10,450 nt of DNA. Source: Erysipelotrichaceae bacterium (GTDB taxonomy: Bacteria; Bacillota_I; Bacilli_A; Erysipelotrichales; Erysipelotrichaceae). The position numbers and the translations under genes are program-made. The notes below the pieces were generated by a model that was not told the origin of the DNA, ran no database searches, and saw nothing but the letters and a program-made list of their open reading frames with translations. Location of the stretch: contig DOUE01000006.1 in NCBI GenBank assembly GCA_003520745.1, forward strand, positions 1-10,450. The letters run 5' to 3'. The number at the start of each line of letters is the position of its first letter. Position 1 is the first letter of the stretch. Below are positions 1 to 7,064 of the stretch, piece by piece.

Positions 1-7
1 TTACCTA

Positions 8-95
8 TGGCGGAGGACATGAGATTCGAACTCACGGAAGCTTGCACTTCGCCACCTTTCCAAGATGGTGCCTTAAACCGCTCGGCCAATCCTCC
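8..95 (-). tRNA. tRNA-Ser (anticodon GGA)
   Basis: Read on the minus strand this folds as a class II (long variable arm) tRNA. The 7-bp acceptor stem is GGAGGAT paired with GTCCTCC, closing with a T-G pair. The anticodon loop is TTGGAAA, giving anticodon GGA for UCC/UCU serine codons. A long variable arm and a TTCGAAT T-loop follow. The discriminator base is G, as expected for tRNA-Ser, and the CCA end is encoded. The gene lies downstream of pepF but has its own promoter. Its terminator would be outside the window. Confidence 0.96.
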
Positions 96-108
96 AAGGG
101 CAAGTACT

Positions 109-137
109 ATTATAGCGAATCCATAAGGCTTTGTCAC
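109..137 (-). promoter_or_regulatory. Promoter of tRNA-Ser
   Basis: On the minus strand a GTGACA -35 element (132-137) is followed, after exactly 17 bp, by a perfect TATAAT -10 element (109-114). Transcription would start about 7 bases later, a few bases before the mature tRNA 5' end at 95. This lets the tRNA be made independently of pepF. Confidence 0.8.
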
Positions 138-164
138 GTAAAAAAGAAAGAAACCTTTGACTAA

Positions 165-192
165 ATGAGAAAGCGGACCGGTGGGTCCGCTT
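165..192 (-). terminator. Terminator after pepF
   Basis: A perfect 9-bp hairpin, AAGCGGACC / GGTCCGCTT with a 4-base loop (171-192), starts 5 bases after the pepF stop codon. The run that follows on the minus strand (TTTCTCATTT) is only moderately U-rich, so termination may be partial and the downstream tRNA could receive some read-through. Confidence 0.7.
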
Positions 193-196
193 TGGG

Positions 197-1999
197 TTAC
201 TTGAGGAGAACGTTCTCCAATTGTTGGAGTCGTTGGTTGAAGATTTCCAGCGCATCGATGGTGGGTTGGTTGGTGCTCATGTCGACACCGGCCTTTTTCA
301 GGACTTCGATCGGGAAATCACTGGAGCCGGCTTTCAGGTAATCGAGATAGGCTGTGATCGCACTTTGTCCTTCATGAAGGATTTTACCGCTCAGAGCGCT
401 TGCGGCCGAGAAGCCGGTCGCATATTGATAGACATAATAGTTGTAATAGAAGTGGGGGATACGCGCCCATTCCAATGCGATCTCATCGTCATAGGTCATC
501 GTCTCGCCGTAATACTTACGATTGATCTTCATGTATTCCGCGCTTAACCAGTCGGCGGTCAAGGCGATGCCTTGTTGGTCGGCTTGGTGGATCAGATGTT
601 CGAATTCGGCGAATTGGGTTTGGCGATAGATCGTCCCTTTAACTCCGTCGAGATAATGGTTGAGGATGTAGGCTTGGATCTTGGGGTCGCTGTACTTCTT
701 CAGTAAGTAATCCGTCAGCAGGTTTTCATTGGTGGTCGAGGCGACTTCGGCGAGGAAGATCGAATAATCGCCGTAGATGAACGGCTGTGAGGAACGGGTG
801 TAATAGGAATGCAGGGAATGTCCGAGTTCATGCGCCAAAGTATAGACGTTGTCCAGGTTGTCCTGCCAGTTCAACAGGATATAGGGATTAGTTCCATAGG
901 ATCCCGAGGAATAAGCGCCGGAGCGTTTCCCGATGTTTTCGTAGGGGTCGATCCAGCGGCTCTCGAAGGCTTTCTTCAAGAGGGAGACATACTCGTCACC
1001 CATGACGGATAACGCCTCCAGAACGATGTCTTTGGCTTCCTGGTAGGTGAACTTCAAATCGAGGTCTTCCACCATCGGGACATACAGGTCGTACATACGG
1101 ACTTCGTCCAGTTTTAAGACCTTCTTGCGTAGTTCCACATAACGGTGTAAAAGGGGAAGACGATCGTTGACGGCTTGAACCAAGGCATCGTAGACGGATT
1201 CGTCGATATGGTTGCCGGACAACGCTTTTTGACGGGCGCTATCGTAATGACGGACATCGGCCGAAAAGTTGTGTTCCTTCACGTTGCTCATGAGGGTGGA
1301 AGCGAAGGTGTTCTTGAATTGCCCGAAGGTACTGTACATCGCCTTGAACGCCCCTTCACGGACATCGCGGTTCTTACTTTCCAGAAACATCCCGTAACGG
1401 CCGTGCGACAACTGGACTTCGTTTCCCGATTCGTCCTTGACCAAGGGGAATTTCAAGTCGGCGTTGTTGAGGATCGAGAAGGTTTGCGACGATGCGCCAA
1501 GGACATTGCTTGCCTTCGCCAACAAATTCTCTTCAGCAAGGCTTAGGATATGCGGACGCCGTTTAAACAAGATCTCGAATTCATGGCGATAGATCGATAA
1601 ACGATCGCTTTCAAGATACAAACGCAGTGTCTTTTCATCGGCCGCCAACAGTTCGGCGTCATAGAACGACAAGGCGGAAGCGACCTTCGTGAAGAGGTTG
1701 CGCGCCCGGCTTTGTAAACCCGAATAATGGCTATCGGACGTATCCGCATCGCTATTGAGATGCGCGTAGGTGTAGAGGTGCTCGGCTTTCAATACCAAGG
1801 CGTTGCGATAGTCCAAGGCATCCGCCAAGATTTCGACGCTTTGCGCCAGCTTTCCTTCGAATTCCTGCGCCCTCCCCAACATCCCTTCGACCGTTACGAA
1901 TTCTTTTTCAAACGCTTCATCGTTACTAAAGATGGATGTGGTATCCCAGGTATCTTGAACCGGGACATCCACCCGTTTCAACAGTTCTTTTGATTTCAT
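197..1999 (-). CDS. pepF: Oligoendopeptidase F (M3 family zinc metallopeptidase)
   Basis: This 600-residue protein is a cytoplasmic zinc endopeptidase of the M3B/PepF family, which cleaves short oligopeptides after uptake or protein turnover. The zinc site is visible as HELGH at residues 390-394 (in TLAHELGHSLH), with the third ligand Glu about residue 418 in FLAEVAST. Length and layout match PepF: a long helical N-terminal part, then the catalytic domain with a family-typical NPYILLNW stretch just before the zinc motif. The open frame extends 53 codons further upstream, but the ATG at 1999 is preferred: it has a GGAGAG ribosome site 6 bases upstream, and a promoter -10 element lies inside the extension. 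The gene is divergent from pepT and probably monocistronic. Nothing looks damaged. Confidence 0.96.
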   Translation of the reverse strand: MKSKELLKRVDVPVQDTWDTTSIFSNDEAFEKEFVTVEGMLGRAQEFEGKLAQSVEILADALDYRNALVLKAEHLYTYAHLNSDADTSDSHYSGLQSRARNLFTKVASALSFYDAELLAADEKTLRLYLESDRLSIYRHEFEILFKRRPHILSLAEENLLAKASNVLGASSQTFSILNNADLKFPLVKDESGNEVQLSHGRYGMFLESKNRDVREGAFKAMYSTFGQFKNTFASTLMSNVKEHNFSADVRHYDSARQKALSGNHIDESVYDALVQAVNDRLPLLHRYVELRKKVLKLDEVRMYDLYVPMVEDLDLKFTYQEAKDIVLEALSVMGDEYVSLLKKAFESRWIDPYENIGKRSGAYSSGSYGTNPYILLNWQDNLDNVYTLAHELGHSLHSYYTRSSQPFIYGDYSIFLAEVASTTNENLLTDYLLKKYSDPKIQAYILNHYLDGVKGTIYRQTQFAEFEHLIHQADQQGIALTADWLSAEYMKINRKYYGETMTYDDEIALEWARIPHFYYNYYVYQYATGFSAASALSGKILHEGQSAITAYLDYLKAGSSDFPIEVLKKAGVDMSTNQPTIDALEIFNQRLQQLENVLLK

Positions 2000-2023
2000 G
2001 TTGCTCTCCGTTTCATAGTTTCC

Positions 2024-2051
2024 ATTATACCAGTTCTTTTCGATTTTCAAA
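2024..2051 (-). promoter_or_regulatory. Promoter of pepF
   Basis: On the minus strand a perfect TATAAT (2024-2029) is preceded by TGG, making an extended -10 element. A TTTGAA-type -35 element lies 16 bp further upstream (2046-2051). The predicted start near 2017 leaves a leader of about 18 bases before the ATG, which rules out the longer N-terminus of pepF. Confidence 0.75.
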
Positions 2052-2077
2052 CCGTCGGTGCATTTCGGGTCGTACGA

Positions 2078-2106
2078 TTGTATGTATCCTAGGCATTGGG
2101 TATAAT
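2078..2106 (+). promoter_or_regulatory. Promoter of pepT
   Basis: TTGTAT (2078-2083), a 17-bp spacer and a perfect TATAAT (2101-2106) form a good sigma-A promoter. The start would be about 2113. An in-frame ATG at 2109 therefore lies upstream of the message, and the ATG at 2133 is the start of pepT. This promoter is back to back with that of pepF. Confidence 0.8.
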
Positions 2107-2132
2107 GGATGGGACATGAAAGCAGGGACACT

Positions 2133-3368
2133 ATGCAAAAACTCATTGAACGATTCATCCGTTATGCCAAAATCGACACACGCTCCGACGAAAGCAGTTC
2201 GACGACCCCGTCGACCCTTTCCCAGGTTCGTTTCGCAGAAATGCTGAGTAAAGAATTGATCGAACTTGGGCTGAGCGAAGTAAAACATGACCCGGTAACC
2301 GGGTTTGTCACGGCGACCTTACCGTCGAATACCGTCGAGGAAGTCGCGCCTCTTGGGTTCATCGCCCACTTCGATACCGCCGACTTCAACGCGGAAAACA
2401 TTAACCCGAGAATCATCGAGGACTATGACGGAGAAGATATTATACTAAACCCTCAAGAGGGAATCGTGATGTCGACCGAACTCTTCCCTAACCTTAAGAG
2501 CCACAAGGGTCATACCTTGATCGTAACCGACGGATCGACTTTGCTTGGGGCTGACGACAAAGCCGGTGTCGCCGAAATCATCGAAGCGATGATCTTTCTT
2601 CTCGACCATCCGGAAATCAGCCATGGCGACGTACGCATCGCCTTCGGACCCGATGAAGAAATCGGACGCGGCGCGGACCATTTCGATGCGGAAGGGTTCC
2701 GTGCGCAGTTCGCCTACACGATGGACGGTAGCACCTTGGGTGAGTTGGAGTATGAGAGTTTCAACGCGGCCCAGGCGAAAATCACACTGCAGGGCGTTTC
2801 CGTGCATCCCGGAACCGCCAAGGATAAGATGGTCAACACCGCCAAACTGGCGATGGAATTCGATGCCATGTTGCCTCAGAACGAAGTCCCTGAAAAGACC
2901 GAAGGGTATGAAGGGTTCTATTTGCTTCACGACCTAAAAACCAGGATCGACCAAGGACAGATGACCTACATCCTGCGCGACCATGACCGAATCAAATTCA
3001 ACCGACGGAAAGAAACCATCCTAGCCATCGCCAAGACGATGAACGAGAAGTACGGTGCCGAACGGGTCGTCGTCGAAATGCACGACCAATATTACAATAT
3101 GGGTGAAGTGATCGCCAAAGACATGCGTCCGGTCGAACTGGCGAAAGAAGCGATGCGGAACCTTGGGATCACGCCGGTGGTTCGTCCGATCCGCGGCGGG
3201 ACCGACGGATCCAAGATTTCCTTCATGGGCATCCCGACACCCAACCTCTTCACCGGAGGGGAGAATTATCACGGTCGCTATGAATTCGCCTGTGCAGAAG
3301 TCATGCTGAAGGCGAAGGAGACGATCGTTGAAATCGTACGTCTCAACGCGACCAAACCAAGAGTTTAA
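2133..3368 (+). CDS. pepT: Peptidase T (tripeptide aminopeptidase, M20 family)
   Basis: This 411-residue protein closely matches PepT (about 408 residues in enterobacteria), a cytosolic dizinc exopeptidase that removes the N-terminal residue of tripeptides. Active-site landmarks appear in family order: HFDT (His79 metal ligand, Asp81 catalytic), LLGADDKAG (Asp141 or 142 bridging metal), DEEIG (catalytic and metal Glu at 175-176), YTMDGS (Asp198), and FTGGENYHGRYE with His380. The lid/dimerisation stretch HPGTAKDKMVN lies between. The start is the ATG after AGGGA rather than the in-frame ATG at 2109, because the promoter -10 element ends at 2106. Together with divergent pepF it supplies peptide breakdown to amino acids. 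No obvious terminator precedes the tRNA-Leu promoter. Confidence 0.97.
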   Translation: MQKLIERFIRYAKIDTRSDESSSTTPSTLSQVRFAEMLSKELIELGLSEVKHDPVTGFVTATLPSNTVEEVAPLGFIAHFDTADFNAENINPRIIEDYDGEDIILNPQEGIVMSTELFPNLKSHKGHTLIVTDGSTLLGADDKAGVAEIIEAMIFLLDHPEISHGDVRIAFGPDEEIGRGADHFDAEGFRAQFAYTMDGSTLGELEYESFNAAQAKITLQGVSVHPGTAKDKMVNTAKLAMEFDAMLPQNEVPEKTEGYEGFYLLHDLKTRIDQGQMTYILRDHDRIKFNRRKETILAIAKTMNEKYGAERVVVEMHDQYYNMGEVIAKDMRPVELAKEAMRNLGITPVVRPIRGGTDGSKISFMGIPTPNLFTGGENYHGRYEFACAEVMLKAKETIVEIVRLNATKPRV

Positions 3369-3397
3369 GCCAGTCAAGAAATTCGACGAATTACAGG

Positions 3398-3426
3398 TTG
3401 ACCTTTTGGTCGACATGGTATAAAAT
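3398..3426 (+). promoter_or_regulatory. Promoter of tRNA-Leu, with overlapping dyad
   Basis: TTGACC (3398-3403), 17 bp and TAAAAT (3421-3426) place a start a few bases before the tRNA at 3439. A TATAAA hexamer at 3419 with a preceding TGG is an alternative -10. The -35 region lies in an inverted repeat, GTTGACC-TTTT-GGTCGAC (3397-3414), which in a pepT read-through transcript would form a hairpin with one G-U pair but lacks a following T-run. Confidence 0.7.
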
Positions 3427-3438
3427 TACTCTTGCAAC

Positions 3439-3525
3439 GCCCGAGTGGTGAAATCGGTAGACGCAGTGGACTCAAAATCCACCGGTAGTGATACCATGAC
3501 GGTTCGAGTCCGTCCTCGGGCACCA
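3439..3525 (+). tRNA. tRNA-Leu (anticodon CAA)
   Basis: This is a class II tRNA. The acceptor stem is GCCCGAG paired with CTCGGGC, and the D-arm has a tRNA-Leu type GGTAGACGC. The anticodon stem GTGGA/TCCAC encloses the loop CTCAAAA, giving anticodon CAA for UUG codons. A long variable arm, the T-loop GGTTCGAGTCC, discriminator A and an encoded CCA end complete it. It has its own promoter and terminator. Confidence 0.97.
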
Positions 3526-3536
3526 AGCAAGCAAGT

Positions 3537-3563
3537 AAACCCTTCGAAACGAAGGGTTTTTTG
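3537..3563 (+). terminator. Terminator after tRNA-Leu
   Basis: CCCTTCG (3540-3546), loop AAA, then CGAAGGG (3550-3556) make a perfect 7-bp stem, extended by A-T pairs and followed by TTTTTT. It is a textbook intrinsic terminator 11 bases after the tRNA end. Confidence 0.92.
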
Positions 3564-3618
3564 TAGCCAAATCCATGGATCGGCTCTATACTTAATCATG
3601 CATGACAGCGAGGAACAT

Positions 3619-3650
3619 ATTTCAAATCAAAAAACCGGTTGATCTGAAAT
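3619..3650 (+). promoter_or_regulatory. Inverted repeat before the DUF2975 gene, possible operator
   Basis: ATTTCAAATCA (3619-3629) and TGATCTGAAAT (3640-3650) form an 11-bp inverted repeat with one mismatch, separated by 10 bp. An AACCGGTT palindrome (3633-3640) lies between and touches the right arm. The arms sit just upstream of the ribosome site of the membrane-protein gene. A TATACT hexamer at 3587-3592 may be the -10 element (no good -35 seen), which would place the dyad about 20 bases into the transcript. It could bind a dimeric repressor or form an mRNA hairpin. Confidence 0.45.
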
Positions 3651-3664
3651 TCAAGGGGAATACA

Positions 3665-4129
3665 ATGAAAAAATGGGCATCCTTCTACTTAAAACTGAGT
3701 GTCATCGGTTGCGCAATCCCCGTGTTGCTCTTCTGTATCCGCATCTTACCGGGCATCATCTCAGGCGCGTTGGGTGAATACCCCGAACTGCTTTGGGCAC
3801 AATACCCGATGTATTTCGGATTCTACCTTAGCGGAGCCCTTTGCCTTTACGTGTTCTACCAAACCTTTCGCTTACTTCGTCTTTTCGATAAGAATCAAGT
3901 GAAGGGTACCAAGACGCATGGGATACTGAAAACGATCCGATGGAGTTCACTTTCGATCAGTCTGATCTATTTCGTGATGTCGCCGGTTGTCTATTATGTG
4001 GCGGATCATGAGGACGCTCCGGGAATCTTGTTGATCGAACTGATCATCCTGTTTGGTTGGGTCGCGGTGGCGTCCCTATCAATCATTTTCGATTCGCTTC
4101 TTGTCGAGGGTCAAAACAACACAAAATAG
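3665..4129 (+). CDS. DUF2975-type four-helix membrane protein
   Basis: This 154-residue integral membrane protein has four predicted helices at roughly residues 8-30, 48-66, 93-112 and 120-142. The segment between helices 2 and 3 reads FRLLRLFDKNQ, similar to the LLRxxDKNxxF stretch I associate with the DUF2975 family (YoaS-like), whose function is not established. The start is the ATG at 3665, with an AAGGGGAA ribosome site 6 bases upstream; the open frame runs 21 codons further back through the inverted repeat but with no ribosome site. DUF2975 genes often sit beside a small Cro/CI-type regulator gene (YozG-like). I see none here, so the gene appears solitary. The family assignment rests on recalled motif similarity. 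Confidence 0.7.
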   Translation: MKKWASFYLKLSVIGCAIPVLLFCIRILPGIISGALGEYPELLWAQYPMYFGFYLSGALCLYVFYQTFRLLRLFDKNQVKGTKTHGILKTIRWSSLSISLIYFVMSPVVYYVADHEDAPGILLIELIILFGWVAVASLSIIFDSLLVEGQNNTK

Positions 4130-4188
4130 GACACATGTTAACGATGGGTCATGGTTTTTTTTGATGACGCAAGATCAGTAAGCATACA

Positions 4189-4217
4189 TTGTTTGAGCGT
4201 TTCGGCTATGGTATGAT
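4189..4217 (+). promoter_or_regulatory. Promoter of the CPBP protease operon
   Basis: TTGTTT (4189-4194), a 17-bp spacer and TATGAT (4212-4217) preceded by TGG form an extended -10 promoter. The predicted start near 4224 gives a leader of about 50 bases. The -10 element lies inside a long dyad (see the hairpin entry), so the promoter may be occluded by a regulator. Confidence 0.6.
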
Positions 4218-4244
4218 TCACTCGAATCACCAAAGCCGATTTTG
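4202..4244 (+). terminator. Long hairpin overlapping the CPBP promoter (terminator or operator)
   Basis: TCGGCTATGG (4202-4211) pairs with CCAAAGCCGA (4230-4239) with one A-A mismatch. Inside it, after a TA bulge, TGATTC (4214-4219) pairs perfectly with GAATCA (4224-4229) around an ACTC loop. The stem is followed by TTTTGCTTT, so it could terminate transcription from the DUF2975 gene. Its inner arms cover the -10 element and start site of the next gene, so it could equally be an operator. Confidence 0.5.
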
Positions 4245-4275
4245 CTTTGACACTCGTTATCATCATGGAGGCGCA

Positions 4276-4947
4276 ATGAACATCCAACGTAAAGAACTAC
4301 TTCAAAGGAGTTTCCCATATCTCTATGTCTTACTTTGCATCGTGGTCATCGCCTATTTCGATCTCAGCGGAAGGGTGGACTATGCGACCAAATCGTTATT
4401 GAAGATCGGATTGTTCGGCGTATTGCCCTATATGCTCTTGAATCGACCTAAGTTCAAGACGATGCTTGGGGTCAACCGTTCGACAAGAAGGATTCTGTTC
4501 GTCGGAATCGTAATGATTCTCGTCATCGTCGCCGGCTATTTCGCCACGAAACTCTTCATCTCCTATGACTTGGTCGTCGCTTCGCTTGAAAACCGCTTGA
4601 ACGTGACCTTGGATAACTTCCTCTTCGTCAGTCTTTACATCGTCTTGATTAATTCAGGTCTGGAAGAATTCTTCTTCCGCCACTTCATCCCGCTTCAACT
4701 CGACCTCTCTTCTCAATGGACGAATCGTCTGGTTTCGAGTCTTCTTTTCGCGATCTATCATGTGGCGATTCTCTATGGCATGTTTGAGTTGTGTGTGGTT
4801 CTACTGATGATCGTCGGGTTATGGATCGTCGGCGTGTTTTTCAGCCTGCTCAATCAGAATAACAAGGGGTTTTTGAACTCTTATCTCTTCCACGCCTGTG
4901 CCAACATCGGGATCAACCTGGTGGGGCTCCTCTTATTTCTAGGATAG
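4276..4947 (+). CDS. CPBP (Abi) family intramembrane metalloprotease
   Basis: This 223-residue polytopic membrane protein has about seven hydrophobic segments and the CPBP signature. The EExxxR motif is at residues 130-135 (SGLEEFFFRHF), followed by a FxxxH-type motif (FAIYH, His162) and a HxxxN-type motif (HACAN, His206, Asn210). In eukaryotic Rce1 and archaeal relatives these Glu and His residues form the active site of an intramembrane protease. Bacterial members include bacteriocin self-immunity proteins, but the substrate here is unknown. The ATG at 4276 is chosen because GGAGG lies 4 bases upstream; 29 further open codons upstream overlap the promoter. Only 19 bases separate it from the kinase-like gene, so the two are probably co-transcribed. 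No bacteriocin gene is visible nearby. Confidence 0.85.
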   Translation: MNIQRKELLQRSFPYLYVLLCIVVIAYFDLSGRVDYATKSLLKIGLFGVLPYMLLNRPKFKTMLGVNRSTRRILFVGIVMILVIVAGYFATKLFISYDLVVASLENRLNVTLDNFLFVSLYIVLINSGLEEFFFRHFIPLQLDLSSQWTNRLVSSLLFAIYHVAILYGMFELCVVLLMIVGLWIVGVFFSLLNQNNKGFLNSYLFHACANIGINLVGLLLFLG

Positions 4948-4966
4948 TAAACCGAAGGAGAAACGA

Positions 4967-5560
4967 ATGAATAACAAACACAAAACAAGCATCCTGTTGA
5001 TCGGACCCATGGGGGTCGGGAAAACGACGATTTCCGAAGCCTTGGCGCTTCACTACGGATTGCCTTTGGTCGATGTGGATGAACTGCGAAAGGAATATTA
5101 TGCCAAGATGCCCGGGTATTCACGGGAAGAAATGCATGCGATCTATGCATCGGGCGGGGATCTCCATGCGTATTTCGAACCGTTTGAAACCCAACAGGTC
5201 GAAATGCTGCTTGAACTGGAAGAACCCGCCGTCTTTGATTTCGGAGGGGGGCATACCATTAAAAGCGAAGGGTACTTCAAGCGGATCTACGATGCGTTTC
5301 TACCCTATGAGAACGTGGTTCTCCTAGCGATATCGCCGAATCTCGAGGAGACGATCGAGGACTTGCATTTCGCGCACCGTGAAGGGATCGATACGCAACA
5401 TTTGGAACCATACAACGCGATGAACCGTAAGTTTATCGAAAGCGGATGCAACGAAAAGCTGGCTAAAATCGTAGTGTATCGCAAAGGAAAAACCGTCGAA
5501 CAAACCCTTGATGAAATCATCGCTTGGGTGGATCAAGGGAAAAATATTGAAACGAAGTAA
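4967..5560 (+). CDS. Shikimate-kinase-like P-loop NTPase
   Basis: This 197-residue soluble protein has a Walker A loop at residues 13-21 (GPMGVGKTT), an Asp pair in LVDVDEL (36 and 38), and a triple glycine in FDFGGGH (93-95). That order matches the shikimate kinase fold, where Asp and GGG bind substrate. However, the usual FRxxE motif carrying a shikimate-binding arginine appears here as FEPFE (70-74), and the LID region does not look standard. The protein may therefore phosphorylate something else or be a regulatory relative. No other aromatic-pathway gene is near. The ribosome site AAGGAG is 6 bases before the ATG. It follows the CPBP protease by 19 bases and ends at a strong terminator, so it is the last gene of that operon. 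Confidence 0.7.
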   Translation: MNNKHKTSILLIGPMGVGKTTISEALALHYGLPLVDVDELRKEYYAKMPGYSREEMHAIYASGGDLHAYFEPFETQQVEMLLELEEPAVFDFGGGHTIKSEGYFKRIYDAFLPYENVVLLAISPNLEETIEDLHFAHREGIDTQHLEPYNAMNRKFIESGCNEKLAKIVVYRKGKTVEQTLDEIIAWVDQGKNIETK

Positions 5561-5586
5561 AACACGCGTCGCCGCGTGTTTATTTT
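5560..5586. terminator. Bidirectional terminator between the kinase-like gene and dbpA
   Basis: AAACACGCG (5560-5568), loop TCGC and CGCGTGTTT (5573-5581) form a perfect 9-bp stem with T-rich tails on both strands. The stop codons of both convergent genes touch the stem, so a single hairpin serves both. Confidence 0.88.
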
Positions 5587-7028
5587 AGGTTGGTTTTGGT
5601 GACCCGGCGAAGTTTGCCTTTGATCGGTGTTTCCTGCAACTGGCGGAACACCTGGTTGCCTTTGTGGTTGAGAATCTCCACATCCGTGAACAATTCCCCG
5701 ATCTGGATGACGCCGATATCGTTGGATTCGATGCCTGGTAAGCTACAGAGCGCGCCGACGATGTCGACCGGTCGGATTTTCACTTGTTTCCCGCCCTTGA
5801 TCTGTAAACGCATGATCTCGACATTCAGAGCGGAAGCTTTGTTTCCTTTATTCGCCTGCAGGGTGTTCTTCTTCTGTGTGAACTGGGGACGCGCCGCAAG
5901 GATCACATCCGCGGAAGGCCGTTCATAGACTTCAAGCGGTTGTTTGATGAAAGCTTCGATGTGGTTGAGGTATTTCCCCTGGTTGACGGTGAAGAAGGTG
6001 ATCGCCTTGCCGGATTGGTCGAAACGACCGGTACGTCCGATGCGATGGACATAGGTCTCGCCATCCAGCGGGGAATCATAGTTGATGATGAGGGAAACCG
6101 ATTCGATGTCCAATCCGCGCGCCGCCACGTCCGTCGCGATCAGGTAGCGGAAGGCGCCGCTCTTGAAATCATTGATGATCTTGATGCGGTCTTTTTGTTC
6201 GAGTCCGCCATGCAACTTGAAGACAGGGTAGCGCAGTTCGTTGAGTTCCTTGGTGATTTCATCGACCGTGGCTTTCTGATTCGCGAAGATGATGCAGCTA
6301 TCCGGATTCTCGACGGTCAGTACTTCCTTCAGGGCTTTTAGCTTCGCAGAAGCGATGACTTCGTATTTGAATTGTTCGATGCGGTCGAAGACGCGGTCTT
6401 CATCTTCGATGACGACGATTTCCGGTTCGACGCAGTAATTGTCGATCAGTTTCTGGATTTGGAAAGGGATCGTCGCGGAAAGCAATACGGTTTGGCGATC
6501 TCTTCGTAAAGTCTTCAAGATTTCATCCATCTGCGGGATGAACCCCAGATTCAACATTTCGTCCGCTTCGTCGATGATGAGATATTTCAGGTTCGACAAA
6601 TCCAAGGTGCCGTGCTGAAGATGATCCATCACACGCCCCGGCGTCCCGACGACGATGTGCGTTTTCTGTTTGAGTTCTTTTTCCTGGACGCTGAAGGGCG
6701 TCTGTCCGATCAAGACCGCGACCTTCACGCGCTTGAACCGTCCGATATGGAAGACGTCTTCCTTGACTTGCAAGGCAAGTTCACGGGTCGGGGTGAGGAT
6801 CAAGGCTTGGGGTTTGTTTTCGTTCCAGTCCAGCATTTCGCAGATCGGAATCGCGAACGCGGCGGTTTTACCGCTCCCGGTTTGGGATTGGACGACGACG
6901 TCCTTGTGTTGCAGCATCGCTTCGATCAGCATCGTCTGTACGGGTGTCGGATGCTTATACTGAAGCAGGTCGATCGCCTTGGTGATTTCTTCTTGAAGCC
7001 CGAATTGGGCGAATGTGGTTTCGTTCAT
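5580..7028 (-). CDS. dbpA: DEAD-box ATP-dependent RNA helicase, DbpA/YxiN type
   Basis: This 482-residue helicase carries the full DEAD-box set: Q motif ending at Gln31, SQTGSGKT (48-55), PTRELA (80-85), TPGR (129-132), DEAD (153-156), SAT (184-186) and HRIGRTGR (328-335). After a linker, residues about 404-478 form a C-terminal domain with KIRPVDIVGALCSLPGI, the mark of the DbpA/YxiN RNA-binding domain. That domain recognises hairpin 92 of 23S rRNA, so the protein probably helps assemble the large ribosomal subunit. Length matches B. subtilis YxiN (about 480). The start has a GAAGGAAG ribosome site about 7 bases upstream. The gene has its own promoter and is divergent from the ABC exporter. 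Confidence 0.94.
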   Translation of the reverse strand: MNETTFAQFGLQEEITKAIDLLQYKHPTPVQTMLIEAMLQHKDVVVQSQTGSGKTAAFAIPICEMLDWNENKPQALILTPTRELALQVKEDVFHIGRFKRVKVAVLIGQTPFSVQEKELKQKTHIVVGTPGRVMDHLQHGTLDLSNLKYLIIDEADEMLNLGFIPQMDEILKTLRRDRQTVLLSATIPFQIQKLIDNYCVEPEIVVIEDEDRVFDRIEQFKYEVIASAKLKALKEVLTVENPDSCIIFANQKATVDEITKELNELRYPVFKLHGGLEQKDRIKIINDFKSGAFRYLIATDVAARGLDIESVSLIINYDSPLDGETYVHRIGRTGRFDQSGKAITFFTVNQGKYLNHIEAFIKQPLEVYERPSADVILAARPQFTQKKNTLQANKGNKASALNVEIMRLQIKGGKQVKIRPVDIVGALCSLPGIESNDIGVIQIGELFTDVEILNHKGNQVFRQLQETPIKGKLRRVTKTNLK

Positions 7029-7064
7029 GTTGACACTTCCTTCGTGGTATCCACGTTTTTTGCC

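Noticed and set aside
130..136. NatA signature LSKGNQQ as a defective ATPase
   Set aside because: Residue positions of the ATPase: LSKGN variants are common in NatA-type ATPases, and all other motifs are intact.
197..2158. 53-codon N-terminal extension of pepF
   Set aside because: The extension contains the promoter -10, has no ribosome site and is not PepF-like; the ATG at 1999 has a good one.
8..3525. tRNA genes as integration sites of a mobile element
   Set aside because: Neither tRNA is flanked by an integrase, a repeated 3' fragment or phage genes; the neighbours are housekeeping.
4189..4947. 29-codon extension of the CPBP protein
   Set aside because: It begins at the -35 element and overlaps the hairpin; GGAGG precedes the ATG at 4276.
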